A stretch of DNA of 43,155 bases from Thiobacillaceae bacterium (GCA_025054655.1 JANWZL010000010.1:1-43155); one strand, 5' to 3'. Shown: positions 7,570 through 17,926, counted from the first letter of the stretch. Made by a program: numbers and translations. The notes: a model not told the origin generated them from the letters alone.

Positions 7570-8852
7570 AGAACCTCGGTCCGGATACCAAGGTCTGCCT
7601 GTGGACGCTGGAATATCCCAACCCAGCGGCCCTGGACACCTATGTCGCCCACGGCGGCTATGAGACCCTGCGCCGCATCCTTGCCGAGCGCACCCCGCCG
7701 GAGACGATCATCGCCGAGCTGAAGACCAGCGCCCTACGTGGGCGCGGTGGCGCAGGCTTCCCCACGGGGCTGAAGTGGAGCTTCATGCCGCGCAACTTCC
7801 CGGGCGACAAATACATCGTCTGCAACTCCGACGAGGGCGAGCCGGGCACCTTTAAAGACCGCGACATCCTGCGCTTCAACCCGCATCAGCTGATCGAGGG
7901 TATGGTGATCGCCGGCTACACCCTAGGGGCCACTGCCGGCTACAACTACATCCACGGCGAGATCTGGGACTGTTACGAGCGCTTCGAGCAGGCCCTGGAG
8001 GAGGCGCGGCGCGCCGGCTTCCTGGGCAAGAACATCCTCGGCAGCGGCTGGGATTTCGACATCCACGCCCACCACGGCTACGGGGCCTACATCTGCGGGG
8101 AGGAGACCGCGCTGCTGGAGTCGATCGAAGGCAAGAAGGGCCAGCCGCGCTTCAAACCCCCCTTCCCGGCGAGTTACGGTCTGTATGGCAAGCCCACCAC
8201 CATCAACAACACCGAAACGCTGGCCAGCGTGCCCTGGATCCTGCGCTTCGGCGGGCAGGCCTTCCTGGAGCTGGGCAAGCCGAACAACGGCGGCACCAAG
8301 ATCTTCTCCGTCTCGGGCCATGTGGAGCGGCCGGGCAATTATGAGGTACCGCTGGGTACGCCATTTGCGCGCCTGCTGGAGCTGGCCGGCGGTGTGCGCG
8401 GCGGACGCCGGCTCAAGGCGGTGATCCCGGGCGGCTCCTCCGCCCCGGTGCTGCCCGGTGAGATCATGCTGGACCTCAGCATGGACTTCGACAGCCTCGC
8501 CAAGGCTGGTTCCATGCTGGGCTCCGGTGCGGTCATCGTGATGGACGAGACCGTGTGCATGGTGCGGGCGCTGGAGCGTCTGGCCTATTTCTATTACGAG
8601 GAGTCCTGCGGTCAATGCACCCCCTGCCGCGAGGGTACCGGCTGGATGTACCGCGTGGTACACCGCATCGAACACGGTCAGGGGCGGCCCGAGGACCTGG
8701 ACCTGCTGATGGACGTGGGCGAAAACATCGCCGGCCGCACCATCTGTGCCCTGGGCGATGCCGCCGTAGGCCCGGTGCACAGTTTCATCCGCCATTTCCG
8801 GCCGGAGTTCGAGTACCACATCGAGCACAAGCGCTGTATGGTGGGGGCCTGA
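7566..8852 (+). CDS. nuoF: NADH-quinone oxidoreductase subunit F
   Basis: Catalytic 51-kDa subunit that oxidises NADH using FMN and passes electrons to cluster N3. The 428-residue protein has the Gly-rich NADH/FMN segment [15 protein letters not shown], the [14 protein letters not shown] motif and [11 protein letters not shown]. The N3 ligands are in [12 protein letters not shown] plus a distal Cys in T-I-C-A-L-G-D. A longer open frame upstream starts at 7338 inside nuoE; ATG 7566 is chosen because it gives the family N-terminus and the ATGA overlap. Confidence 0.98.
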   Translation: MKNLGPDTKVCLWTLEYPNPAALDTYVAHGGYETLRRILAERTPPETIIAELKTSALRGRGGAGFPTGLKWSFMPRNFPGDKYIVCNSDEGEPGTFKDRDILRFNPHQLIEGMVIAGYTLGATAGYNYIHGEIWDCYERFEQALEEARRAGFLGKNILGSGWDFDIHAHHGYGAYICGEETALLESIEGKKGQPRFKPPFPASYGLYGKPTTINNTETLASVPWILRFGGQAFLELGKPNNGGTKIFSVSGHVERPGNYEVPLGTPFARLLELAGGVRGGRRLKAVIPGGSSAPVLPGEIMLDLSMDFDSLAKAGSMLGSGAVIVMDETVCMVRALERLAYFYYEESCGQCTPCREGTGWMYRVVHRIEHGQGRPEDLDLLMDVGENIAGRTICALGDAAVGPVHSFIRHFRPEFEYHIEHKRCMVGA

Positions 8853-8853
8853 C

Positions 8854-11181
8854 ATGCCGACACTGACCATAGACGGCAAGCGCATCGAGGTGGAGCAGGG
8901 TGCCACCGTGATGGACGCGGCGCGCGCGCTGGGCATCTTCATCCCCCACTTTTGCTACCACAAGAAGCTGTCGATCGCCGCCAACTGCCGCATGTGCCTG
9001 GTGGAGGTGGAGAAGGCGGTCAAGCCCCTACCCGCCTGCGCCACCCCCGCCACCGAGGGCATGGTGGTGCACACCCATTCGCCCACGGCGATCAAGGCGC
9101 AGAAGGGGGTGATGGAACTGCTGCTGATCAATCACCCGCTCGACTGCCCGATCTGCGACCAGGGCGGTGAGTGTCAGCTGCAGGACCTCGCCGTGGGCTA
9201 CGGCGGCAGCCGCGCGCGCTATCAAGAACCCAAGCGGGTGGTGCGCGACAAGGAACTGGGGCCGCTCATCGCCACCGACATGACCCGCTGCATCCACTGC
9301 AGCCGTTGTGTCCGCTTCGGCCAGGAGATCGCCGGACTCATGGAGCTGGGCATGCCCGGCCGCGGCGAACACACCGAGGTGATGACCTATCTGGAGGGTC
9401 AGGTCAGCTCCGAGCTGTCCGGCAATGTGATCGACCTGTGTCCGGTGGGGGCGCTGACCTCCAAGCCCTTCCGCTTTTCCGCCCGCCCCTGGGAGCTTGC
9501 GCGCAAACCTTCGATCAGTCCGCACGACGGTCTGGGGGCGAACCTGGAGCTGCACGTCAAAGGCGCTCGCGTCTACCGGGTGTTGCCGCGCGAGAACGAG
9601 GCGGTGAACGAATGCTGGCTCGCCGACCGCGACCGTTTCGCTTACCAGGCCTTGCACAGCGAGGCGCGGCTCACCCGTCCCATGGTGCGCGATGGCGATC
9701 AATGGCAGGCGGTGGACTGGCCCAAGGCCATCGCCCAGGCCGCCGGCGCCCTGCAGGTGATCCTGCGAGCGCACGGACCGGACGCCGTGGGCTTCCTGCT
9801 CTCCCCCCACGCCACCCTGGAGGAGCTTCATCTCGCGCAGAAACTGGCACGGGCGCTGGGTTGCGCGCACATCGACCACCGCCTCGACCGCAGCGCCCCC
9901 ATCACCCTGCGCGGGGTGGGCTGGCTCGGCCTGCCCATCGCCGAGGTGGAGGCGCTTGACCGTGTCCTGCTCGTGGGGGCCACCATCCGCAAGGAGCAGC
10001 CGCTCATCGCCCAGCGGCTGCGCAAGGCGGTCAAGGACGGGGCCCAGCTCAGCGTCGTGCATGCCGCCGACGACGACCTGCTCACCCGCGTGCATGCGCG
10101 TCTGATTACCAAGCCCTCCGGCCTGGTGGAGGCGCTCGCCCGGGTGGCGGTGGCCATGCGCGAGGCCGGCGCTGAGCTAGGCGATCTGCCGCTCGATCGA
10201 GTGCAGGCCGACGCGCCTGCGCGCGCCATCGCGCAAAGCCTGCTCACCGGCGATCGTAAAGCGGTCTTTCTTGGTGCCTATGCGCAGCAGCACCCGGCCG
10301 CGGGCGAGCTGGCCACCCTGGCCCAGGCCATCGCCCGCGCCTGCGGCGCCACCCTGGGGCTGCTCGTCCCCACGGCCAACGGCGTGGGGGCGGCGCTGGT
10401 GGGCGCCCAGCCGGCTGCGGGCGGGTTTGATGCCGCGCAGATGCTGGCGCAGCCGCGCAAGGCCTATGTACTGCTGGGCTGCGAGCCCGACCTGGAGGCG
10501 GCCGACCCGCTGGCCGCGCGCGCGGCCCTGGCGCAGGCGGAGCTGGTGGTGGCCCTCACTGCCTTCGGCGACCGCGCCCGCGATTACGCCCATGTGCTGC
10601 TGCCCATCGCCACCTTTGCCGAAACCGACGGCAGCTTCGTCAACATGGAGGGGCGGCTGCAGACCTTCCGTGCCGCCGTGCCGCCGCCGGGCGAGGCGCG
10701 GCCGGCCTGGAAGGTGATGCGGGTGCTGGCGAACCAGCTGGGGCTGGCCGGCTTCTTGCACGATACCGCCGCCGAGGTCTTGGCCGAGGCCCTGCCTAAG
10801 GGTGAGGCCGACATCCGCGAGCGGCTCGACAACACCGTCACCCCCGTACCCATCGTGAGCCTGAACCCCGGCACGGGCCTCGAGCGGCTGGCAGAGACCC
10901 CCATCTACCAGCTCGACCCGCTCGTGCGCCGTGCGCCCGCCCTGCAGGCCACGCTGGACGGCGAGGCAGCGGCCTGCTGTTTTGCCCACGGCAGCCTGAT
11001 CGAACGGTTGGGCCTGACGGTGGACAAACCGGTGCGCGTGCGCCAGGGGGCACAGGAGACGGTGCTCAGACTCAGACGCGACGACCGCCTACCGCCGGAG
11101 GTGGTGCGCGTGGCGGCGGTGCATCCCATGACCGCCCGTCTGGGGCCGCGTTTCGGCGAGATCGGCCTGGAGCGCATGTGA
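8854..11181 (+). CDS. nuoG: NADH-quinone oxidoreductase subunit G
   Basis: Large Fe-S subunit of complex I (775 residues, shorter than the roughly 900 of E. coli). The N-terminal ferredoxin domain has [2Fe-2S] ligands in [14 protein letters not shown] and L-P-A-C-A-T. A His-Cys cluster motif follows in [19 protein letters not shown] further [4Fe-4S] site lies in [11 protein letters not shown] with D-L-C-P-V-G-A. The remaining ~550 residues are the molybdopterin-oxidoreductase-like domain, degenerate as is usual. It starts one base after nuoF ends. Confidence 0.97.
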   Translation: MPTLTIDGKRIEVEQGATVMDAARALGIFIPHFCYHKKLSIAANCRMCLVEVEKAVKPLPACATPATEGMVVHTHSPTAIKAQKGVMELLLINHPLDCPICDQGGECQLQDLAVGYGGSRARYQEPKRVVRDKELGPLIATDMTRCIHCSRCVRFGQEIAGLMELGMPGRGEHTEVMTYLEGQVSSELSGNVIDLCPVGALTSKPFRFSARPWELARKPSISPHDGLGANLELHVKGARVYRVLPRENEAVNECWLADRDRFAYQALHSEARLTRPMVRDGDQWQAVDWPKAIAQAAGALQVILRAHGPDAVGFLLSPHATLEELHLAQKLARALGCAHIDHRLDRSAPITLRGVGWLGLPIAEVEALDRVLLVGATIRKEQPLIAQRLRKAVKDGAQLSVVHAADDDLLTRVHARLITKPSGLVEALARVAVAMREAGAELGDLPLDRVQADAPARAIAQSLLTGDRKAVFLGAYAQQHPAAGELATLAQAIARACGATLGLLVPTANGVGAALVGAQPAAGGFDAAQMLAQPRKAYVLLGCEPDLEAADPLAARAALAQAELVVALTAFGDRARDYAHVLLPIATFAETDGSFVNMEGRLQTFRAAVPPPGEARPAWKVMRVLANQLGLAGFLHDTAAEVLAEALPKGEADIRERLDNTVTPVPIVSLNPGTGLERLAETPIYQLDPLVRRAPALQATLDGEAAACCFAHGSLIERLGLTVDKPVRVRQGAQETVLRLRRDDRLPPEVVRVAAVHPMTARLGPRFGEIGLERM

Positions 11182-12212
11182 TGGAACCGCTGCAGGCGTG
11201 GCTCGGGCCGGCCTGGACGCCGGTGTGGACACTGGCCAAGATCGTGGCCATCGTGCTGCCCCTGCTCATCGCAGTGGCCTATCTCACCTACGTCGAACGC
11301 AAGGTGATCGGCTGGATGCAGGTGCGCATGGGACCCAACCGTGTAGGCTTCTTCGGCCGCAAGCTGTGGGGCCTGGGCCAGCCCATCGCCGATGCGGTGA
11401 AGCTGCTCACCAAGGAGATCGTCATCCCCAGCGGCGCCAACAAGGGCCTGTTCCTGTTCGCGCCCATCCTGGCCATCGCCCCGGCATTGGCGGCCTGGGC
11501 GGTGGTGCCCTTCACCGACCGGCTGGTGCTGGCCAACATCGACGCCAGCCTGCTGTACATCATGGCCATCACCTCGATGGGGGTGTATGGGGTGATCGTC
11601 GCCGGCTGGGCCTCCAACTCCAAGTACGCCTTCCTCGGCAGCCTGCGCTCGGCCGCCCAGATCGTCTCCTATGAGATCGCCATGGGCTTCGCCCTGGTGG
11701 GGGTGCTCATGAGCGCGCAGAGCCTCAACCTAGTCGAGATCGTCAAAGGGCAAGAGGGGGGCTTCTGGCACTGGTATTGGCTGCCGCTGTTCCCCCTGTT
11801 CCTGGTCTATCTCATCGCCGGTGTGGCCGAAACCAACCGCGCGCCCTTCGACGTGGCCGAGGGCGAGAGCGAGATCGTGGCCGGCTTCCACGTGGAATAC
11901 TCGGGCATGGCCTTCGCCGTATTCTTCCTGGCTGAGTACGCCAACATGATCCTGGTGTCGGCGCTCACCACCCTCATGTTCCTGGGCGGCTGGCTCGCCC
12001 CCCTGCCGTGGCTGCCGGACGGCTTCATCTGGTTTGCGCTCAAGGTCAGTTTCGTGCTGCTGCTGTTCCTGTGGTTCCGCGCCACCTTCCCGCGCTACCG
12101 CTACGACCAGATCATGCGCCTGGGCTGGAAGGTGTTCATCCCCGTGACCCTGGTGTGGATCGTGCTGCTCGGCATCATGATGCAGACGCCCTGGGCCCAC
12201 CTGTTCCATTGA
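11181..12212 (+). CDS. nuoH: NADH-quinone oxidoreductase subunit H
   Basis: Membrane subunit that links the quinone site to the proton-pumping arm. About eight hydrophobic helices are visible in 343 residues. Family signatures include [11 protein letters not shown]-x-R-x-G-P-N-R-V-G near residue 40, [18 protein letters not shown] near the middle, and [16 protein letters not shown]. The start is ATG 11181, overlapping the nuoG stop by one base; GTG 11178 directly before it would add a single residue. Confidence 0.97.
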   Translation: MEPLQAWLGPAWTPVWTLAKIVAIVLPLLIAVAYLTYVERKVIGWMQVRMGPNRVGFFGRKLWGLGQPIADAVKLLTKEIVIPSGANKGLFLFAPILAIAPALAAWAVVPFTDRLVLANIDASLLYIMAITSMGVYGVIVAGWASNSKYAFLGSLRSAAQIVSYEIAMGFALVGVLMSAQSLNLVEIVKGQEGGFWHWYWLPLFPLFLVYLIAGVAETNRAPFDVAEGESEIVAGFHVEYSGMAFAVFFLAEYANMILVSALTTLMFLGGWLAPLPWLPDGFIWFALKVSFVLLLFLWFRATFPRYRYDQIMRLGWKVFIPVTLVWIVLLGIMMQTPWAHLFH

Positions 12213-12222
12213 GGAGGGGGCG

Positions 12223-12714
12223 ATGCTCTCCCGCATCAAGCAGTTCTTCGACACCTTCCTGCTGACCGAACTCGTGCGCGGCATGGCGCTCACCGGCCGC
12301 TACCTGTTCGCGCGCAAGATCACGGTGCAGTTCCCCGAGGAGCGCACCCCACTGAGCCCGCGCTTCCGCGGGCTGCATGCGTTACGCCGCTATCCCAACG
12401 GCGAGGAGCGCTGTATCGCCTGCAAACTGTGCGAGGCGGTCTGCCCGGCCCTGGCCATCACCATCGAATCGGCCCAGCGCGCCGATGGCACCCGCCGCAC
12501 CACGCGTTACGACATCGACCTGACCAAATGCATCTTCTGCGGCTTCTGCGAGGAGGCCTGCCCGGTGGACGCCATCGTCGAGACCCATATCCTCGACTAC
12601 CATGGCGAAAAACGCGGCGATCTGTATTACACCAAGGAGATGCTGCTTGCCGTGGGTGACCGCTACGAGGCCGAGATCGCCCGCCGCAAGGCCGAGGATG
12701 CAAAGTACAGATAG
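12223..12714 (+). CDS. nuoI: NADH-quinone oxidoreductase subunit I
   Basis: The 23-kDa ferredoxin-like subunit carrying clusters N6a and N6b, which lead electrons to N2. Two complete 8Fe-type motifs are visible: [12 protein letters not shown] near residue 67 and [12 protein letters not shown] near residue 106. The 163-residue length is standard. A strong GAGGAGG ribosome binding site precedes ATG 12223. A 29-bp spacer separates it from nuoJ. Confidence 0.98.
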   Translation: MLSRIKQFFDTFLLTELVRGMALTGRYLFARKITVQFPEERTPLSPRFRGLHALRRYPNGEERCIACKLCEAVCPALAITIESAQRADGTRRTTRYDIDLTKCIFCGFCEEACPVDAIVETHILDYHGEKRGDLYYTKEMLLAVGDRYEAEIARRKAEDAKYR

Positions 12715-12743
12715 GACGAACGAGACCCAGCACCCGCTCGACG

Positions 12744-13361
12744 ATGACCTTCACCGATTTCGTCTTCTACAGCTTCGCCGCCATCCTGCTCGCCGCGGGC
12801 GTGCGTGTAATCACCGCCAAGAACCCGGTGCATGCGGCGCTCGCCTTGGTGCTCGCCTTCTTCGCCGCAGCGGGGCTGTGGCTGCTGCTCGAGGCGGAGT
12901 TCCTCGCCATCACCCTGGTGCTGGTCTATGTCGGGGCGGTGGCGGTGTTGTTCCTGTTCGTGGTGATGATGCTAGACATCAACCTGGAGCAGCTACGGGC
13001 GCGCTTCTGGGAGTATCTGCCCATCGCCGCCCTGGTGGCGGGGCTGATGGTGGTGCAGATGGTGCTGGTGCTGGGGGCGGAGGACTTCGGGCTTGTCGCC
13101 CCCGAACCCAAACCGGCCGACTACAGCAACACCAAGGCCCTGGGCAGGCTGCTCTACACCGACTACGTCTACCCCTTCGAGATCGCCGCGGTCATCCTGC
13201 TGGTGGCCATCGTCGCCGCCATCGCGCTGACCCTGCGGCGTAGGCCCGGTCTGAAGTGGATGGACCCCGCCCTGCAGGTCAGGGTCAAGCGCGCGGGGCG
13301 TGTGCACCTCATCAACCTCAAACCGCAGCGGCCGCAGGCTAAGCAGGAGGAGGAGGCATGA
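12744..13361 (+). CDS. nuoJ: NADH-quinone oxidoreductase subunit J
   Basis: Membrane-arm subunit with five hydrophobic helices in 205 residues. The conserved third helix segment with [17 protein letters not shown] (about residues 55-72) contains the pi-bulge region implicated in coupling. The C-terminus is a hydrophilic tail ending in Gln-Glu-Glu-Glu-Ala. The GAGGAGGAG bases coding these glutamates also serve as the ribosome binding site of nuoK. The stop overlaps the nuoK start as ATGA at 13358. Confidence 0.96.
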   Translation: MTFTDFVFYSFAAILLAAGVRVITAKNPVHAALALVLAFFAAAGLWLLLEAEFLAITLVLVYVGAVAVLFLFVVMMLDINLEQLRARFWEYLPIAALVAGLMVVQMVLVLGAEDFGLVAPEPKPADYSNTKALGRLLYTDYVYPFEIAAVILLVAIVAAIALTLRRRPGLKWMDPALQVRVKRAGRVHLINLKPQRPQAKQEEEA

Positions 13362-13663
13362 TCGGCCTCAACCACTACCTGGTCCTCGGCTCGGTGCTAT
13401 TCGCACTGTCCGTGCTAGGCATCTTCTTGAACCGCAAGAACCTGATCGTCCTGCTGATGGCCATCGAGCTCATGCTGCTCGCCGTCAACCTCAACTTCGT
13501 GGCCATCGCCCACTATCTCGACGACCTGGCCGGCCAGGTGTTCGTCTTCTTCATCCTCACCGTGGCCGCGGCCGAATCGGCCATCGGCCTGGCGATCCTG
13601 GTGGTGCTGTTCCGCGCCCGCCGCTCCATCCACGTGGAAGACCTGGACAGCCTGAAGGGGTGA
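13358..13663 (+). CDS. nuoK: NADH-quinone oxidoreductase subunit K
   Basis: Small proton-channel subunit related to MrpC. The 101-residue product has three transmembrane helices and the conserved buried glutamates: one in [11 protein letters not shown] (near 36) and one in [10 protein letters not shown] (near 71). It is translationally coupled to nuoJ. Unusually, the next gene is not nuoL but a MNT nucleotidyltransferase whose ribosome binding site lies in the last codons of nuoK. Confidence 0.97.
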   Translation: MIGLNHYLVLGSVLFALSVLGIFLNRKNLIVLLMAIELMLLAVNLNFVAIAHYLDDLAGQVFVFFILTVAAAESAIGLAILVVLFRARRSIHVEDLDSLKG

Positions 13664-13668
13664 ATCTC

Positions 13669-13989
13669 ATGCTGAGCGAGGCGCAGTTGAAAGACATCGC
13701 CCGTACCCTGGGTGAGGCCGCACGGCCGGCCAAGGTCATCTTGTTCGGCTCGTATGCGCGCGGGGAGGCCGATGAGGGTTCGGATGCCGATTTTCTGGTC
13801 ATCGAGTCCCAAGTCAGCGATCCGGTGCGGGAGATGGTGCGCCTGAACAAGCTGCTCGCGCCTCTGGGTGTGCCGGTGGACATCCTGGTCTGCTCCGAAC
13901 GGGAGGTCCAAAAACGGCGTGACTGGTCGTCCACCGCGTTGTATTGGGCCTTGCGCGAGGGTAGGTTGCTGTATGAATCCCATCTCTGA
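13669..13989 (+). CDS. MNT-domain nucleotidyltransferase (antitoxin-like)
   Basis: A 106-residue minimal nucleotidyltransferase of the DNA polymerase beta superfamily. The active-site pattern is complete: G-S-Y-A-R-G-E-A, then S-D-A-D-F-L-V with two acidic residues, and a third Asp in V-P-V-D-I-L-V. In MNT/HEPN toxin-antitoxin pairs such proteins AMPylate and silence the HEPN partner; that role here is inferred from family knowledge and from the HEPN-like gene immediately downstream. It begins six bases after nuoK with an AAGGGG ribosome binding site and overlaps the next gene by 17 bp. Its location inside a complex I operon is exceptional. Confidence 0.88.
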   Translation: MLSEAQLKDIARTLGEAARPAKVILFGSYARGEADEGSDADFLVIESQVSDPVREMVRLNKLLAPLGVPVDILVCSEREVQKRRDWSSTALYWALREGRLLYESHL

Positions 13990-14378
13990 AGAGGCCCTGG
14001 CGCTGGCACGTATGGCGGAACAGGACTGGGAAATCCTGCAGGTGATCAAGGATGCCCCGCGCGTGGGCGTGCAAGGGGTGTGTTTTCATGCGCAGCAATG
14101 CAGAGAAATACCTCAAGGCACTGGTTGTCACCCAAGGTGGCAAACTGCAGCGCATTCACAACCTCGCGGCATTGGTTCACCAGATCGGTCAGGGTGCTGC
14201 GGACATGCCCTGTACGGTGGATGAATTGGCCGAGTTGAATCCGTGTGCCGTGGTCCTGCGTTATGACGATCAGGAGTTCGAGCTATTGAGCCGTCAAGAG
14301 ATTGTGTCGCGGGCCGAGCGTATGCGCGCCTGGGCGCGTGACAGGCTCGGTCTGGGCGTACAGGGTGAAGCGGGATGA
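13973..14378 (+). pseudogene. HEPN-domain protein gene with a frameshift
   Basis: Two frames together give one HEPN protein of PF05168 type. The first (from ATG 13973) reads M-A-E-Q-D-W-E-I-L-Q and V-C-F-H-A-Q-Q-C. The second continues A-E-K-Y-L-K-A-L-V-V-T-Q-G-G-K-L and ends with R-Y-D-D-Q-E-F-E-L-L-S. The break is at 14099-14102: a TGCGCA to TGCA loss (two bases) would explain it. Without correction the first frame stops at 14224. The second could restart at ATG 14088. No clear R-x4-6-H ribonuclease motif is seen, so activity as an RNase toxin is doubtful. G+C is only 31 of 60 at 14101-14160, well below nuo. Its stop overlaps the nuoL start (ATGA at 14375). Confidence 0.8.
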
Positions 14379-16390
14379 CGATGAAGACCCTCTACCTCCT
14401 GGTGCCGCTTGCCCCCCTGCTGGGGGCCTTGCTGGCGGGGCTGGCCGGCCGTGCGATCGGCCGCACGGGGGCGCACACGGTGACCATCCTGGGCGTGGCG
14501 GTGTCCTTCCTCGCCTCGCTCATCATCTTCTTCGACGTCCTGGCCGGCAACACCTTCAACGGGCCCATCTACACCTGGGCCACGGCGGGCGACCTGCGGC
14601 TGGAGATCGGCTTCCTGATCGATCCCCTGTCGGCGCTCATGATGCTGGTGGTCAGTTTCGTGTCGCTGTGCGTGCACGTGTACACCATCGGCTACATGGC
14701 CGACGATCCCGGTTATCAGCGCTTCTTCAGCTACATCGCCCTGTTCACCTTCTCCATGCTGATGCTGGTCATGAGCAACAACTTCCTGCAGCTGTTCTTC
14801 GGCTGGGAGGCGGTGGGCCTGGTGTCCTATCTGTTGATCGGCTTCTGGTACACGCGCGAGTCGGCCATCTACGCCAATCTTAAGGCCTTCTTGGTCAACC
14901 GCGTGGGCGATCTGGGTTTTCTGCTCGGCATCGGTCTGATCTGGGCGCACTTCGGCACCCTGGACTACGCCGAGGTGTTCCAGCAGGCGCCGCAGTTCAG
15001 GGACAGCACGGTGAGCCTCATCGAGGGGCAACCCTGGGGGCTCATCACCGTGATCTGCATCCTGCTGTTCATCGGCGCCATGGGCAAGAGCGCGCAGATG
15101 CCGCTGCACGTGTGGCTGCCCGACTCCATGGAGGGCCCCACCCCCATCTCGGCCCTGATCCATGCCGCCACCATGGTCACCGCCGGCATCTTCATGGTGG
15201 CCCGCATGTCGCCGCTGTATGAGCTGTCGGATACGGCCCTGTCCGTGGTGCTGGTGGTCGGCGCCGTGACCGCCCTGGCCATGGGGCTGCTAGGCATCGT
15301 GCAAAACGACATCAAGCGGGTGATCGCCTACTCGACCCTGTCTCAGCTGGGTTACATGACCGTGGCCCTGGGGGTGTCGGCCTATTCGGTGGCCATCTTC
15401 CATCTCATGACCCACGCCTTCTTCAAGGCCCTGCTTTTTCTGGCCGCCGGCAGCGTGATCATCGGCCTGCATCACGACCAGGACATGCGCAACATGGGGG
15501 GGTTGCGCCGCTACATGCCCATCACCTGGATCACCCTGCTCATCGGCGCGCTCGCCCTGATCGGCACGCCGGGGCTTTCGGGTTTCTTCTCCAAAGACGC
15601 CATCATCCTTGCCACCTACGCCTCCGACCTACCCGGCGCGGGCTTCGCCGCCTTCGCCGTCACCGCCGGGGTGTTCGTCACCGCCCTGTACACCTTCCGT
15701 ATGTATTTCATGGTCTTCCACGGCCCTGAGCGCTTCCGCTATGCCCATGTGCATCACGCAGAACAGGAAGGCGGCAAGGACGAGGACCACCACGGGCGGC
15801 ACGGCGGCGGCCATAGCGCCCCGCATGAGTCGCCCTGGGTGGTGACCGCCCCGCTCGTGGTGCTCGCCATCCCCTCCATCTACGCTGGCTGGGCCTACAT
15901 CGAGCCGCTGCTGTTCGGTGGCTTTTTCGGCAGCGCGATCCACGTCGACCATGCCGCCCATCCGGCCATGCGGATGCTGGCCGAGCAGTTCCACGGCCCC
16001 GGGGCCATGGTGCTGCACGGTTTCGTGTCACTGCCGTTCTGGTTGGCGCTGGCGGGGGTGGGCACGGCCGCCTATCTCTACCTGGTGCGCCGCGACCTGC
16101 CGGAGAAAATCCGGCGCCTGGCCGGCGTCCTCTATACGGTGCTGGAGCGTAAATACGGTTTCGACGACTTCAACGACTGGTTCTTCGCCGGCGGGGCGCG
16201 CCGGCTGGGCGGCAAGCTATGGCGCTGGGGCGACGTCCTGGTCATCGACGGCGGGTTGGTCAACGGCTCGGCCCGGCTCGTCGGCCACATCGCCGCCGTG
16301 GCGCGCCGGCTGCAGACCGGGTATCTGTATCACTACGCCTTCGCCATGATCGTCGGGGTGGCCCTGATGGTGACCTGGTTCGTGGACTGA
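14375..16390 (+). CDS. nuoL: NADH-quinone oxidoreductase subunit L
   Basis: Distal antiporter-like proton-pumping subunit of complex I with the long lateral helix. The 671-residue protein carries the Mrp-antiporter signatures: W-E-A-V-G-L-V-S-Y-L-L-I near 143, K-S-A-Q-M-P-L-H-V-W-L-P-D-S-M-E-G-P-T-P near 230 and H-A-A-T-M-V-T-A-G near 254. A His-rich loop at 458-484 (eight His, within H-V-H-H ... D-H-H ... H-G-G-G-H) lies between membrane segments. ATG 14375 overlaps the HEPN-like stop; ATG 14381 is an alternative start two codons later. Confidence 0.97.
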   Translation: MTMKTLYLLVPLAPLLGALLAGLAGRAIGRTGAHTVTILGVAVSFLASLIIFFDVLAGNTFNGPIYTWATAGDLRLEIGFLIDPLSALMMLVVSFVSLCVHVYTIGYMADDPGYQRFFSYIALFTFSMLMLVMSNNFLQLFFGWEAVGLVSYLLIGFWYTRESAIYANLKAFLVNRVGDLGFLLGIGLIWAHFGTLDYAEVFQQAPQFRDSTVSLIEGQPWGLITVICILLFIGAMGKSAQMPLHVWLPDSMEGPTPISALIHAATMVTAGIFMVARMSPLYELSDTALSVVLVVGAVTALAMGLLGIVQNDIKRVIAYSTLSQLGYMTVALGVSAYSVAIFHLMTHAFFKALLFLAAGSVIIGLHHDQDMRNMGGLRRYMPITWITLLIGALALIGTPGLSGFFSKDAIILATYASDLPGAGFAAFAVTAGVFVTALYTFRMYFMVFHGPERFRYAHVHHAEQEGGKDEDHHGRHGGGHSAPHESPWVVTAPLVVLAIPSIYAGWAYIEPLLFGGFFGSAIHVDHAAHPAMRMLAEQFHGPGAMVLHGFVSLPFWLALAGVGTAAYLYLVRRDLPEKIRRLAGVLYTVLERKYGFDDFNDWFFAGGARRLGGKLWRWGDVLVIDGGLVNGSARLVGHIAAVARRLQTGYLYHYAFAMIVGVALMVTWFVD

Positions 16391-16429
16391 GACCCGACGC
16401 GACCACAACGAGACCGCTCAAGGAACGGG

Positions 16430-17920
16430 ATGCTGGAAGGGTTCGGAATCCTTAGCCTCACCATCTGGGTGCCCATCGTCGCCGGCGTGCTGGTGCTGCT
16501 GGCCGGTGGCGACGACCGCCGTGCCGACGGGGTGCGGGCCCTGGCCCTGACCGGGGCGATCCTGGGCTTCGTCGTCGCCCTGCCGTTGTGGTTCGGTTTC
16601 GACCGCACCGCCCCGGCCCTGCAGTTTGTCGAGCGGCTGCCCTGGATCCCGGCCTATGACATCGAGTATTACCTGGGCGTGGACGGCATCTCCATGCCCT
16701 TCGTGTTGCTCAACAGCCTGACCACCGTGCTGGTGGTGCTGGCGGGCTGGGTGGTGATTCAACATAAGGTCGCCCAGTACATGGCCGCCTTCCTCATCCA
16801 GTCGGGCATCTTGAACGGTGTGTTCGCCGCCGTGGACGGCATCCTGTTCTACGTCTTCTTCGAGGCGATGCTCATCCCGCTCTACCTCATCATCGGCGTG
16901 TGGGGGGGGCCGAAGCGCATCTACGCCGCCATCAAGTTCTTCCTCTACACCCTGCTGGGCAGCCTGCTCATGCTGGTGGCGGTGCTGTATCTGTACAAGC
17001 AGAGCGGCAGCTTCGACATCTTCGTCTGGCACCGCACGCCGCTCGCGCTCTCGGCGCAGATGTTGTTGTTCGTCGCCTTCTTCTTCGCCTTCGCGGTCAA
17101 GGTGCCCATGTGGCCGGTGCACACCTGGCTGCCGGATGCCCACACCGAGGCGCCCACGGGCGGCTCGGTGGTGCTGGCGGCCATCACCCTGAAGGTGGGC
17201 GCCTACGGCTTCGTCCGCTTCGTCCTGCCCATCGTGCCGGACGCCGCGCAGGAGTTGGACTGGCTGATGATCGCGCTGTCGCTGGTGGCCATCGTCTACA
17301 TCGGCCTGGTGGCCCTGGTGCAGACCGACATGAAGCGGCTGATCGCCTACTCCTCCATTGCCCACATGGGCTTCGTCACCCTCGGCTTCTTCATCTTCAA
17401 CCCGCTGGGTATCGAAGGGGGTCTGGTGCAGATGATCTCGCACGGCTTCGTCTCCGGCGCCCTGTTCCTGTGCGTGGGGGTGCTCTACGACCGTCTGCAT
17501 TCGCGCCAGATCGCCGACTACGGCGGGGTGGCGAACAGCATGCCGAGGTTCGCCGCCTTCATGATGTTGTTCGCCATGGCCAACGCGGGACTGCCCGGCA
17601 CCAGCGGCTTCGTCGGCGAGTTCCTGGTCATCCTCGGCACCGTGCAGGTGAATTTCTGGTGGGCCCTGACGGCGGGGCTCACCCTGGTCCTGGGGGCGGC
17701 CTATACCCTGTGGATGTACAAGCGGGTGATCTTCGGGCCGGTGGCGCGCCCCGAGGTGGCCGCGCTCGCCGACCTCGACGGGCGTGAGTTTCTGGTCCTG
17801 CTGATCCTGGCGCTCGCCGTGCTGGCCCTGGGGCTGTATCCCCAGCCGCTCATGGAGGTCATGCACGCCTCGGTCGAGCACCTGCTCGATCATGTCGCGG
17901 TGAGCAAGCTGACGTATTGA
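16430..17920 (+). CDS. nuoM: NADH-quinone oxidoreductase subunit M
   Basis: Antiporter-like proton-pumping subunit of complex I, 496 residues with about 14 hydrophobic segments. The coupling glutamate lies in the F-F-E-A-M-L-I-P-L-Y segment near residue 144. The key Lys region is K-V-P-M-W-P-V-H-T-W-L-P-D-A-H-T-E-A-P-T near 225, and Y-S-S-I-A-H-M-G-F-V near 307 follows. AAGGAACGGG is a good ribosome binding site just before ATG 16430. It is separated from nuoL by 39 bp and from nuoN by 6 bp. Confidence 0.97.
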   Translation: MLEGFGILSLTIWVPIVAGVLVLLAGGDDRRADGVRALALTGAILGFVVALPLWFGFDRTAPALQFVERLPWIPAYDIEYYLGVDGISMPFVLLNSLTTVLVVLAGWVVIQHKVAQYMAAFLIQSGILNGVFAAVDGILFYVFFEAMLIPLYLIIGVWGGPKRIYAAIKFFLYTLLGSLLMLVAVLYLYKQSGSFDIFVWHRTPLALSAQMLLFVAFFFAFAVKVPMWPVHTWLPDAHTEAPTGGSVVLAAITLKVGAYGFVRFVLPIVPDAAQELDWLMIALSLVAIVYIGLVALVQTDMKRLIAYSSIAHMGFVTLGFFIFNPLGIEGGLVQMISHGFVSGALFLCVGVLYDRLHSRQIADYGGVANSMPRFAAFMMLFAMANAGLPGTSGFVGEFLVILGTVQVNFWWALTAGLTLVLGAAYTLWMYKRVIFGPVARPEVAALADLDGREFLVLLILALAVLALGLYPQPLMEVMHASVEHLLDHVAVSKLTY

Positions 17921-17926
17921 CCACGC

